DNA from: Circinella minor
Taxonomy: Eukaryota > Mucoromycota > Mucoromycetes > Mucorales > Lichtheimiaceae
Length of the DNA stretch: 64,000 bases
Direction: 5' to 3'
Assembly (NCBI GenBank): GCA_016758965.1
Contig: JAEPRB010000211.1
Span: 1-64,000 of the forward strand
The notes below the pieces were generated by a model. That model was given only the letters and a program-made list of their open reading frames with translations, had not been told where the DNA came from and did no database searches. How positions within the stretch are numbered: position 1 is the stretch's first letter; each line of letters starts with the position of its first letter. Of this stretch, positions 35,005-46,059 are shown piece after piece. The translations under genes and the position numbers were made by a program.

Positions 35005-35840
35005 TGTGCGATTTTTTTTTCTTAGCGGTGCGATTTTTTTCTCGCGGGTCTTCAACTGTAGTGGTACAGCGCCAACAGTCATAGCCAATCCTCTTGTGAT
35101 ATTAACAGTACGACTTCTCTTACTAAACATACTTCATTAAGATTCTATACAATTTTTTTTCTATAATAACTCCTTATGAATGATATTCCCTTTACTTAAT
35201 TTTGCACGCTTGAAACCATTATAATAAAATAGATTATATAAAATATATTAATTTTTACTGCTCATTAGTATCAATTTGCTCGAATATTAACACAAAAAAG
35301 AGGTTATATTTTTGGATTATATGCGTTTTTTTTTTAAAAAAAAAATACAAGTGCTCATCCGTGCGATTTTTTTTTTTTTTTTACTTTTGAATGGCAGTGC
35401 AACAATTTATTTGTTAATTTAAAAACTAATCTCTTAAAATATATAATATAAAGATGTATTGATTATCACTGGTTATTGATATCAACTTGCTCGAATATTA
35501 TCCTCAAAAATCAGACAATATTCTTGGATTGTTTGATTAAAATGGCTTTATTGGTAGTACGTATGGTGCGATTTTTTTTGTCTGAGCGTAAAATATGAGA
35601 AGAAGCTCTGCGATTTTTTTTTTCACTTCTGAATGGGATTACTAACAGTTTATTTGATAGTGTAAAAACTATCATAGTCTACTAAAATGTATAATATAAA
35701 AATGTATTGGTTATCAGTACCAATGTGTTCAAATATTATACACAAAAGAAAGGAGGTAATTGTCTTGAATTATTCCATTTAGAATAGCTTTATTTTGGTG
35801 CAATTTTTTTCTTACTCGCTGGTTCGTTAATTATCTACTA
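35005..35840. repeat. Degenerate tandem array with GTGCGAT(T)n blocks
   Basis: GTGCGA followed by 7-18 T occurs at about 35006, 35027, 35379 and 35569, with variants CTGCGATTTT near 35610 and GTGCAATTTT near 35798. Between them a longer unit recurs: TATAATATAAAGATGTATTG, a GTTATTGATATCAACTTGCT-like stretch and TCGAATATTA (about 35270, 35500 and 35740). Spacing is about 240 bp. It is an imperfect satellite-like array directly after HET-like gene B, with no ORF. Confidence 0.7.
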
Positions 35841-35959
35841 ATAACAATAAAACTTAACAAAATTAAAGCATCAATTTATTTGATATTTTGATATTGTTTT
35901 CTTGATTTTATCAACGATAATAACATGGTTTCAACATAGTAATTAATATATTATCTTCA

Positions 35960-36340
35960 TAGTGTCGGACATTTTTCAAACTACTTCAGAAAACAGTTTT
36001 ATCGTTGTAGGTATGAGATACATAAAGTAACACATATAGAGACTCTTGAAGTCAATGAATCAGATGCTGCTTTGAGCCCTCTTATGGGCAGCTGTAGAGG
36101 ATCTTGCAAGTATCACCGTTATTCTTTCACAGTACCTATGTCATATATCCAACAACGATTAATTCGTGAAGATATGAAAGAAGCTCTACGAGACGGAAAG
36201 CTGAATGAATTCGACATGATGAAGATGGAACATGCAGCGGACGAAAAACTCTTGGAGTATGCGTGATGATTACGAATGGAAAGAAGTCGTGTATGGGCAA
36301 AGATATGTATCCCGAAAATTAACAAGAATAGCATCATTCA
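35960..36340 (+). pseudogene. Unrecognised decayed coding fragment
   Basis: One frame is open from about 35943 to 36266 and ends CKYHRYSFTVPMSYIQQRLI, REDMKEALRDGKLNEFDMM and KMEHAADEKLLEYA. A different frame after the stop gives DDYEWKEVVYGQRYVSRKLT. Codon use and amino-acid mix look like real protein, unlike the surrounding AT-rich sequence, but there is no clear start and no known domain. It may be the end of a lost gene or transposon ORF. Confidence 0.4.
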
Positions 36341-38839
36341 ATTCTTTACTTGGTATAATAATCACGACTTGATTGTTATTTCTCCATCTCTATATTTTCT
36401 TTTTACTACAACATAATTTTCTTTTTCTCATATACTTATATATTTATCTCTTCTTATATTATCATTATCATTCTTACATATAAATACTTAATATTCCTAT
36501 TTGCTTAACTTTCTTTTGTTTTTCTTTCTATCATCCATTTTTATATTTCCTTCATAGTACTTTTTATATTGCCCAAATATATCAGCAATTTTCTTACATA
36601 TTAAAAAGTAATTACAAATGGATCTATTCAACTTATTGCTTTATATAATTTTGTCTTGAAGCATCACATTATAAGAGATATGGAAAATATTAAGCTATCA
36701 GAAGAAAAATGTAAAATAAAAGTGTTATTTCCATGACGATGAATCGTTGCAACCAAGTTTTCCTTTGACACGGAACGTTTTACATAAGAAATCTAAAAGT
36801 ATTTTTTTGGTTCTTGAAAGGATACGTAAAAGTTCTATTTTTTCTATGGCTCCTGATTTTTTTTTTTTTACGATACGTACATAGTACCTCACCATAATAA
36901 TTTTGGTCCCGCATTCACATGATATTATTTTATGTACATGTCGTTCAATCCTTGCTACCGATCATAAAAAAAGTGACCATTCCTATTTTAGTATTGTTGG
37001 ATAAATATATGATACAAAGCGGGAAAAATCATGGTCATCATTGTAGAAAAGAAAAAGATAAACTATTTTAAAGTGGTATATATTACAAATACTTCATTTA
37101 TTTTTTTCAACCGAAAAAGAAAGAGATAAAGATTTCTCTTATACTTTTTAATGTCTTTGATCGTATTGATAAAAGTAGTCCTTTTGTATTGGAAACAAAT
37201 TGCTTTTTGAAAAAAGAAAACCGTTTGTTTACTTGTTGACTGTGCAACATAAAAATTCACTCTCTATCATTTGTACTGTATTAGCATTGACATAAAAGTG
37301 TTGATCATGAGGGTTGAGTTATGTGGGTGAATCTTTTCTTTTTATGGTTTAGTGCCAATGGCCAAAAGCAAAGAAAAAAAAATCCAGTTTACTGGTTCAT
37401 TAAAATGAACTTTTTATTTCAATGATAATGTATATACAGGGTTTAAGTCTGTAAAAGTATGTTACGTAGTTGTGTTACGTAGAGAACTTGTTTAAATTTA
37501 TAAATGTTTGTATACGTATGTCATCATATATGAATAAGTAGTTTTTCTTTATATTCTAGAGTACTACGTACGTATTCTAATTAATTATAAAATTCGAAAT
37601 TACTATCTACGTATTGATTATAAAAATATCTTACTTTAAGTAAAATAGCTAACAAAACAATGGAATAATTGAATCAAGTCATGTTTTGTTGTTGTGGAGT
37701 GAGATTCTTTTAATTAAAATTAAACATATAATATAATAAACTTATCATAGCTTATGCGCTACAAAGTAAATAAAAACTTTACTTGGGAAAAAACACACGC
37801 TGTATTTTGTCTCCCTTTCAATCTGCATATATCTATCTGTGGAATGATTCGTTCCATCAGACATCTTCTTAATTATTGTGTGTATATGACACAAAACTGT
37901 GTTTTTTTTTTGTTATAGCGAAGTATTGAATAAAAAGAACAGAAGGGTAACAGTGTATATTGTTTTTTTTATATATAAAAAGGTGGAACGACATGTTTGG
38001 TGAAAAAAAGAATAAGGAAAGATTGAATAACAATTTACGATTTTTTATATTCTCTGTTCAATGATTTATTATATTTGAATGACATGTGTTGTAAAACGAT
38101 AACGAGTTTGTTATATATAACTTATAGATGAAGAGATTTTTTACTATACGTACTGCTTAAGATAAAGCGGATTCTCACAATGACACAAAATAGTATAGAT
38201 AATAAGGAAATAAATGTACACGCCTACGTATTAGGTGATAAAAGAAAAAAGTAAGGTTGAGGGATTACGTACAGGTAATAATAATAAAAAACAGATAATA
38301 ATTTATTTCTATATCTTGGATACTAATTGCTTTTGGAATTATATAGTTTTGTTTACGAACTATTGCTTATGTGGTGTACCAGAATTGTTTACTTTGTTAT
38401 AATAAAGGTGATGGTGGTTGTTCGTTCAAAAAAAACGTATTGGTAATTAAGTTCGAGAAAATAATTGTAAAATGACTGTTGCTTGCATTGATCAAATTTG
38501 TTTGTATTTGTACTTTTTTTTTACTACGTATCTACGTAATAATGAAGATATTTGTTCACACTAGTATTGTGTTTTACTGACTTTGATCAGAGAACGTATT
38601 ATATTCATGAAAAATAAAAGATAAAAATCATGTCAGCTGAGTGAAAACGCGCCATTTAGTTTTTATTCCTGACTTCAATCATATAATTTGAATTATCCAA
38701 TATTTACATATTAGCTTATATAGTTTTACGTTTGTAAATATATATATATACAGATCCTTTATGTTTGCTTATACGTATCAAGAAAAAAGAAAGGAAATAC
38801 GTAAGAGAAAAGAAAATATTCTTAATGTAGGTTTTTTGT
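36341..38839. other. Intergenic, nothing recognised
   Basis: About 2.5 kb of AT-rich DNA with many TACGTA words (for example ACTACGTACGTATTC near 37563) and short A/T runs. No open frame with plausible protein composition, no inverted-repeat element. Confidence 0.4.
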
Positions 38840-39085
38840 GTTTTTAAAGTTTTTTTGGGGTTTTTGTAGGTTTTAAATTTTCTAATTGGTTAAACAAGAA
38901 AAAAAGTGTCAATGAAAGAATTGTTTTTGTTAGATAAAAAAAATGTGTTTCAAACAGGTATTATATAACTTACGTACTTTTTGTGTTTTTTTTTAGTTTA
39001 TAAAATAAAAACCACTACAAAATAGAACAATTATAATTATAATACACATTAAAATGGTTTTTGTTTGTATGCAATAAGACAGAAC
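38840..39085. repeat. 3' flank duplicated with 47330-47633
   Basis: TTTTTGTAGGTTTTAAATTT, TTAAACAAGAAA, GTTTCAAACAGGTATTAT and AATTGTTCTATTTTGTAG-type blocks appear here and at 47330-47633 in the same order. This is the downstream flank of the paired acidic-protein genes and shows that the duplication reached beyond the coding sequence. Confidence 0.7.
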
Positions 39086-39446
39086 TTACCTTCTCCTTAG
39101 ATCCACAACGATGTGGCATTGGGGGGTGGGGAGGATATCCACCTCCATGTCCCCCTTCCAATAATCCACATCCATATCTTCTGCGTCTCCGAACTACCAA
39201 TCTACATCCGTCGGGTCGTCTTCATCTTCATTTTGGGCACCACCACCAGAACCATTACGAGAGCCACCGAACCCAACACCAGCGAAACGAGCACCCCAAA
39301 AAGCGCCATTAGAAGGGGCACCACGAACAGCAGAATCAGGGAATACACCAGAAGCAGTAGTAGCGGTAGTAGCAATAGCTTTGGGAAAATTACATTCCAA
39401 GAGCAGGTGTGATGGATGTCACGCCAGCCGCTACAGAAGTAGCCAT
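39086..39446 (-). pseudogene. Broken paralogue of the acidic-tail protein at 47634
   Basis: On the minus strand the sequence ends EDMDVDYWKGDMEVDILP, then TPQCHIVVDLRRR and TAA. This parallels EDMDVDWWEGDMEVDILP, PQCHINLVLKRR and TAA at 47634. Just upstream, where the other gene has VDWEFGD, this copy has VDW, a TAG, then FGD. Further upstream is a G/A/S-rich stretch (ARFAGVGFGGSRNGSGGG). A separate frame begins MATSVAAGVTSITPALGM at 39446 and needs a frameshift to join. The nonsense codon and frame change indicate a pseudogene, unless an unseen intron removes both. Confidence 0.6.
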
Positions 39447-39598
39447 TGACAGAAAAGCAAAGATAGAGGGGGGGTTACAAGACATATGATAATGATGTGA
39501 GCGGCGAAGAGGTGCAATGTCGCGTTTTGCGATTTCTTCATCCTTGACTTTATGAATGACTTTTTTTTAAACCTGCTTGCATCTGACTAGAGCCAGCT

Positions 39599-39811
39599 CT
39601 AAGAACAAGAGTAAATAGAGGAAACCGAGAAGCGTTCACTATGAACTTGAGCTCTATTGCACAACTGCATATGTATCAATAACGATAGATTTTCTATACA
39701 GAACCAACTCTTGGGACGGCAGTACCTTGAATACATAGTCGTTACTGGATATTCAAGTTCATCGACAATTCGAAGCTGGACAACATGGTCTTTGGAAAGA
39801 TTATCATCCAT
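39599..39811 (-). other. Small open frame of unknown nature
   Basis: Reads DDNLSKDHVVQLRIVDELEY, PVTTMYSRYCRPKSWFCIEN and onward for 70 residues, and could extend upstream to a TTTAG acceptor-like site at about 39835. Composition is protein-like, but no domain is recognised and no neighbouring exon can be proven. Probably a fragment. Confidence 0.3.
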
Positions 39812-40034
39812 AAATGATATTACGGTACCTAAAAATATATAATAATAATAGCATGATATTTAGTTAAATATTTTTATACATATCAAATATTTATAAGATC
39901 ATTGTCATTATTATGAACATTAGCTATACATACCATTCTACTACAAGTGCTTTACTTGAAAACGCTAGACGATGACTTACGATATTTGGCAATATGTCTT
40001 TAGGAACAAAAGGTAATTTGATAGGACCCATTTA

Positions 40035-40822
40035 CAGTCACCGCTCGCTATAACGATATTCGATATAACGATATTTCGATATAACGATAGGGTTTTGGAG
40101 TGCAAGACAGATTAAACAGGGAAATATCGTTAATTTTATATAATGATATCCGATAGGGTTTTGGCAAAAATATCGTTATATCGAGCGGACAAATAACATC
40201 TTTATTTTTTAAAAAAGGAAATAATACTAGTTTGTTGGCCATTTTTTGACCTTCTAACTTTAGTTTTTAAGCTTTTTATTAAGTGCTTAATAATCTGAAC
40301 ATCATTTTTATCTTCAGGGATTGTCTTACTAAAAAAAATCAGTGATATTTTGCTTATGCTTCTTTCTTATAAAAATTAGTTTGTTTTTTCCCCAATTATG
40401 CTTGTCTAACTTTTTCTTTGTCAATTGGCATGCATTTGTAAACAATAATATGTAGATGGTTTTTGATGCTTATCATAATATGATACTCGCATTTTTTTTC
40501 TTATAGACGATCAGAATTAATTATATGTGATCATGTAGTCGCAATTCATTTAGAAGTAATAAGACAAGGAATATTTAATAAAGAAAACTATACAAAAAAA
40601 AAGAACTGTTTTATTTTTATAGCTTATTTTTAGTATGGACAATATAAAGCTCTAGAGTTTAGTCTTTTTACAAGACATATAGATACAAATAAGGCCAAGA
40701 ACATATGGATGACATTTTATCCAATCATTATAACTCAGGTCAAGAATTCGATATAACGATAATTCGATATAACGATACACTTTTGGTCTGACGGGGTGTA
40801 TCGTTATATCGAGCGGTGACTG
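40035..40822. mobile_element. TA-flanked MITE-like element with long inverted ends
   Basis: The left terminus CAGTCACCGCTCGCTATAAC and right terminus TTATATCGAGCGGTGACTG are inverted repeats, with TA outside each (40033-40034 and 40823-40824). Further copies of ATTCGATATAACGATA lie just inside both ends, and a third inverted copy (TATCGTTATATCGAGCGG) is at about 40170-40187. The element may therefore be two insertions or carry an internal duplication. No transposase is readable in the ~790 bp. Confidence 0.78.
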
Positions 40823-42589
40823 TATGACGCACCCTAATTCAATTCCACTGCCAATATTAATATAGTATCCAATTCCGTCTATTGCAGATAATTCTTTTTT
40901 AGAATTTGACATCAATACATTAGCATTACTATTTAAAATGATAACAATAATAATAAAAAAGTAGCTAAATATTTGAAATATTTTACCTTTATGCTTTTGA
41001 TGATCGAGTTAAATAGAAAGCTCGTATCCATTAAGCGTGTCCCGTATATTTTATTTTGAATGGTGGTTTTTATTCTTCAATATCACCAGGTCTAATGGTT
41101 GTTTTTTCTTGAAAAAAATATATGAAGAGAAAGCAAAGACATACTGTTCAAGTAACGTTCTCAACAAATTATACTCCTTTATATATATTTTTATACAGTA
41201 CTGCGTATATAATGATGAATCTACATTACGTATCATCAGAGAATTAAGAAAACGTTTTTGAAATTTGTTTAACCTAAAGAAACTAAGCGGTCCACTATCA
41301 TATGAATGCTTTATAACATTCTTTTGAAAATTGTATACCATTCAACCATTTGCTTCAAATGTACTTGGGCACCTTCTTTTTGTTTGTTTTTTAAATTATA
41401 ATGATTTCACCGCCGGATGATATATAAGATACACGTCAAGCTAGAGTTTGCTAGTGTTCTAATAGATGTTGCACATAAACAGTGCATGTCACGACAGTTT
41501 ATTCATACATATCATAAAATAGTCTATTAAAACCACCTAGACCTGGCTGTTTAAAGGTATCATAATACATACGTACAGAATAATTTGAGATGAAATTAAT
41601 TACGTTCGTACATATTTTATTCATTCCAATAGCAACACTCATTTAAGCCGATTCAGAATAGCGATCTCTTGCTAGTTAATCAGTCATTTGTATTGATTTT
41701 GCATCCATAAAATAACTCTCATAACATCTCTTGAAGAGAATACTGTATATTAATAGGTAACTACGTAAATGAATTTGCGAACATATCACAGTACGTACAT
41801 ATATTCATATATAAAGTTATGAACGCAAAAAGGTAATTGCTAATCTCTTTGATCATTTCATAAATAAAAACATAACACTAAGCAAAAAATGAAGATGCCC
41901 CATAGGAAAGCGTGATTTTATTATGATAAATAAAGACAAAGTCATAACATGTATTTACTACTTGTTTTTTACTGTACTAGTTTTTCTTTTGCTTGATCTT
42001 CTTTTTTTTGCTATATACAATGATTGTATGGCTTTTTTCGGACCTATTAGTTTCTTGAGATATTTGTAGATTCAGATATCATTACAATTTAACTGTTAGT
42101 TACCGTGGTTATTAATGGGGTGTTGGTATAATTGAATGTTATATGCTTACCGTGCTTTATTATTCCTATATGTATGGATATCTTTTTGTGTGTTTGAAAC
42201 AGATTCAAAGGTCATTTCTATGATAGTTACTATTGAATTAAACAAGTGATTATTAGTTGCACAACGTATTAAGTGAATAATAAATATTTACACTTACCTG
42301 CATATGTATATGATACAGAACTAAACTCTATTATGAGTAGTGTTTTTACCTCTTGTTTTTCAACATAGTTCGTAATGACATTTCTATGAGTTCTTCAATC
42401 CTCTGATCCTAATGTAGGTTGTATAAAGTCCTGCTCGTGAATTACCACAGTATTTTATATATAATTTGTATGTGCTTTTTCTTCATTTTCTCCATGGCTA
42501 AGAAATAATTGACTTACTGTTTTAATGGTTATTTTTGAGAGATCACTTTGGTGGTTTTCTTTTTCGTTTTTGATTTTTTTTATAACGTT
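40823..42589. other. Intergenic, nothing recognised
   Basis: AT-rich. Open frames at 41037-41341 exist on both strands over the same bases and look like chance. No repeats other than short A/T tracts. Confidence 0.4.
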
Positions 42590-42760
42590 TTTTTTATATG
42601 TTTTTTTTATATGTTTTTTTTATATGTTTTTTTTATATTTTTTTTTTTTATATTTTTTTTATAATGTTTTTTTTTTTTATAACGTTTTTTTTATATGTTT
42701 TTTTTATATGTTTTTTTATAGGTGTATTTTAATATGTTTTTTTTAATGATATGTTTTATA
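42590..42760. repeat. Minisatellite of T(7-8)ATATG units
   Basis: About twelve head-to-tail units of roughly 12 bases, mostly TTTTTTTTATATG, with variants ending ATAACG or lacking the G. The apparent Phe/Tyr-rich ORF across it is an artefact of the repeat. Confidence 0.85.
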
Positions 42761-43199
42761 TATATAATAATGGAATGGAATAACTTGATTAAGTCCCAAT
42801 ACCCCATGTGGTCGAGGCTTCGGTAATTGTTGATATCTTATTGTTGGTGCTACTTGATTTCTTAAGATTACAATATTGCTCCCTTGAAATTTTGATAATC
42901 ACAAAACGGAATGCACCTGAGTATATCTGCTACGTAGCTCGAATATATGTTGACCAAGGTATAATCAAACGTATTTTTTTTGTTGCGTATTTCTAGTAAT
43001 ATTAAGTTGCTCTTTTCTTTCGTTTGAGTGCTTAGTTGTTGCATGTTCTTCACTAATATGTGTCAATATAAGATACATAGTGTTGGTTGGATGGTTTCTT
43101 TCGTGGTAAACCAATTGTTAGTTGTTGATTGCGATTATAAAAAAAAGATACGAACTGTTAGGTGACGGTGGTGCTGTTAGCTACTGAATGTAACGTGCT

Positions 43200-44651
43200 T
43201 CGTATAATATGAAAGCTGCTGCTCTTCCTGGATATTATTGGCTGGTGGTATTGATTCCTTTCAGAGTCTGTTTATGTAACAGATAGTGTTCTTGATACTA
43301 TAACTTCTCAATTGAAAGATAGTTGTTCCTTTTGATTGTTGTTGTGGTGATGACGATGATGACGATGATGATGGTTCTACTGCTACTGTAGGTGATATAT
43401 TGTGTGTTTTTGATTATAGGAATTTAGATACTGCTACTATAAATATGTACAATTGGTAATATTTTTTATAGCGTTCCTTTATCCGTTCTTGATCATTTTT
43501 CATAATGATTTGTTGCTTGAAAAACCTATATGGCTTTATGATTTGAATTGACGGTCCAAAACCAATTCATTTAATATAGTTCGACTTTTCGTTTTCAAAA
43601 TATGGCTTTCTTGAGTTTCCAATAGGATAAAAAGTGGTGCTTTTCTGGTGATGCAATAATTAATTGTTTGATCTTTCTCTTTTGAAGATGATGGTGCCGA
43701 TGACGATGATAAAGATATTATGCTGCTTGAAATACCACAGCACACTCCTTCTTTTTGATAACAATGTTGCTGTTATTAAGAATATAATTGTATGTAATTA
43801 TCGGTACTTGTTGATTTTTGATCCATAAAGTGTAATAGTGTGCCCCGTATATGTTTGCTGTCTTATGTCACAACCCCAAAATATGACAATGTGCTCGCAT
43901 CTTGAATGATAGTAATAATCCCCAATAGTTGTTGTCCTTGAATATTATGACTTGGCATTTGATGTTTAGTTTCATTAAGATAATTGGTGCGTATATATCA
44001 TGACGATTAATTTTAGTAATCCCTTTTTAATATGCTTCCCCTTTTTCTTGGTAATAAGATGTTCAATTTCCATATATTGCCCAAAAGAAATATATATTTG
44101 ATGACGATTATTTGTGATGATGATGATGATGAACGCTCTATAAGAGGATACCGCTCTTGTTTTTGATATTTGATATCTTCACGGCTCTTTTCAATACTTG
44201 TCATTCGTCTATCTGAAAAACCCCAATATGATTTCTTTCTTTAGGTGGCGTGAGAATTATTTGTTGTAATAAACATTCTACTTCTTCTGCTGACATATAC
44301 GTTTATATACATGGATGTTCCCTGCTTCATACCGTACAGTAGTGTATGTTTGGTATGATTTAGTTTAATTTGAAAAAATTGTGGTTCGTTGTGAAAACAT
44401 GAGTTGCGATCGTTTGTTTTTCAATAATGTTTTTTTTTATATGTACAATAAGGTGGTGCTTTAATAATTATTGGTGATAAATTGACAGATGATGTTGTCA
44501 TTTGTTCCGTGACTTGGTGTTGTATTTTTGATAAATCATAGTGTTGAATGACGCTTGTGATATTTTTGTTGAGTTGTTCCTTTTTTGATGTGCGAAAAAT
44601 AACTAGAGTAATATTGATAGGTGGTTTTCTTTTTTTGGTTTCAATGTTCAT
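43200..44651 (-). pseudogene. Decayed coding region of unknown family
   Basis: Minus-strand segments with protein-like composition follow each other with stops and frame changes. From 44651: KKRKPPINITLVIFRTSKKE and TTSSVNLSPIIIKAPPYCTY. After a TGA the same frame continues FQIKLNHTKHTLLYGMKQGT. Lower down: SSIISLSSSSAPSSSKEKDQ, RKAPLFILLETQESHILKT and SSSSSSPQQQSKGTTIFQL. Runs of Ser and Gln suggest a largely disordered protein. No domain is recognised, and the boundaries are approximate. Confidence 0.4.
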
Positions 44652-45734
44652 TCTTGTTTTTCATTACCATGGTTTTTGTTGGTAGTGAGTGCGCGTAAAA
44701 AAATATGGTTTGTTGGTTTACAAAATAGTCTTGATTGAGCTATATAGATCTTGGTCCCTAATTGGTCCACCCACCACTACGTACATATGGCTTTGGTTCG
44801 ATACCCAGAAGAAGACATAATTTATACCAATGTCCCTTTAGTTCAGTTTGTGTTGGTCCAAATGAATCACCGCCCGATTACTTGAGTTCTTGTTATACGT
44901 AGAAGAAATGAAATAGAGAATCTGGAAGTTTTGCAAATACCCCAAAGAATGCCCCAATGTTGAGAACCCAGCCACCCTAAGCTAGAATTCATACCAATGT
45001 CTCCAAGTTCATCTGCGTCAACGCACGATGAACTGCCATTCTAAAGATGGGATCTTCTGCCCAATAGAGGGCGTCTTGCGAACACCAAAAAAACAAGTGT
45101 AAAAATTATTCCGCAATGACATCGGAATGTGCACCTTCTAACAATAGGTGTCTGCGCCCACCAAAAAAAAAAAAATGAGGGAGAACTCTGTGGCGCCTTC
45201 CGTGCGCCACACGCCAAAAAAACCAAAGCGCCAAAAACGCCAAAGCCTCTGCGCACCCTGCGCACACCCAAGGATGACACCTCAACGAATGGACTTGATG
45301 AAGAAAAGGACTTACAGGCAGTGCAGTCCATACTACAGCTGATGTACTAGGCTCCAGGGGCCTACTCCGTGGCATCACCCATGGCTGATGACCATGAATG
45401 CAGGCTCGGAGGTACACAGAGTAAGAGAACTTCAAGAACACTTGTTCCTTTATAGGTCCCTTGGCAATCCGCTACCTCTATCTGGAACAGATGTGAGGCC
45501 GATGACAATACTAACACTGGAAATCAATTATTCTGCTTCCATTATAACAAGCTTGCAATTGTTATAATGGAGTATATAAAGATCTATAAATCAACTCTTT
45601 TAACAGTTAGTGAAATCCGATCAACAAGTTACATCCATTACTTTTCATTTTATTTTTTCAAGAACCAAAAAAAAAAAGAAAAAGAACTTACGGTCTTTAT
45701 ATCGAAAAAGAAAAACGCTTGTTTGTCATCACTT
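44652..45734. other. Less AT-rich island without a clear gene
   Basis: From about 44940 to 45480 base composition is visibly richer in G and C than the surroundings. Frames of 60-110 codons are open on both strands (45041-45441), each with odd composition (poly-Phe from an A tract, repeated K/P/T). A direct repeat ATACCAATGTC lies at about 44826 and 44991. It may be a retroelement remnant, but I cannot identify coding parts. Confidence 0.35.
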
Positions 45735-45962
45735 TCATGCCAAGAACCTAACCAGACCAAGTGTCCCATCCGTATCCCAAACTCTGCTTCCCCCCTTACC
45801 CACACCCACAGTCACCAACCATAGGCTAGTCACAGGAGTAAGCACCCCTTCACCGTTCCACCAACCATAGTATGAACATACACTACCTTGCCTTCTCTCC
45901 ACCAAGCCATCCGCCGAGATGCCATCCTCCTCCGCCCCACCAAGCGGGACAAACCTACCCAT
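45735..45962 (-). other. Possible exon or small ORF downstream of the cassette array
   Basis: A Gly-rich frame of 75 residues (GRFVPLGGAEEDGISADGL, WLVTVGVGKGGSRVW) opens just after a TTTGAATAG acceptor-like site at about 45985 on the minus strand. Base composition is markedly richer in G than its surroundings. It could be the last exon of a minus-strand transcript including the cassettes at 46060-47215. No known domain. Confidence 0.3.
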
Positions 45963-46059
45963 AACACCACTACGGGTCTATTCAAATAAAAAATATAATT
46001 ACAGATTAGATATCCATCGTTCATTCTTTATAATCCCGTATTCTTTACATGTTTATCCT

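Noticed and set aside
42525..42746. Phe/Tyr-rich 73-codon ORF
   Set aside because: It is a by-product of the T(n)ATATG minisatellite.
42590..42760. CRISPR-like repeat array
   Set aside because: The units are contiguous with no spacers and the host is eukaryotic; the cassettes at 46060-47215 and the array at 35005-35840 also lack uniform repeats and spacers.
44690..44820. Possible tRNA or tRNA-derived SINE (GGTTCGATACC resembles a B box)
   Set aside because: The flanking bases do not form a T stem, no acceptor or anticodon stem can be drawn, and the A-box-like part is weak.
45041..45441. Overlapping ORFs of 60-110 codons on both strands
   Set aside because: Several frames are open at once, with poly-Phe or K/P-rich products; none shows a domain or preferred frame, so no CDS is called.
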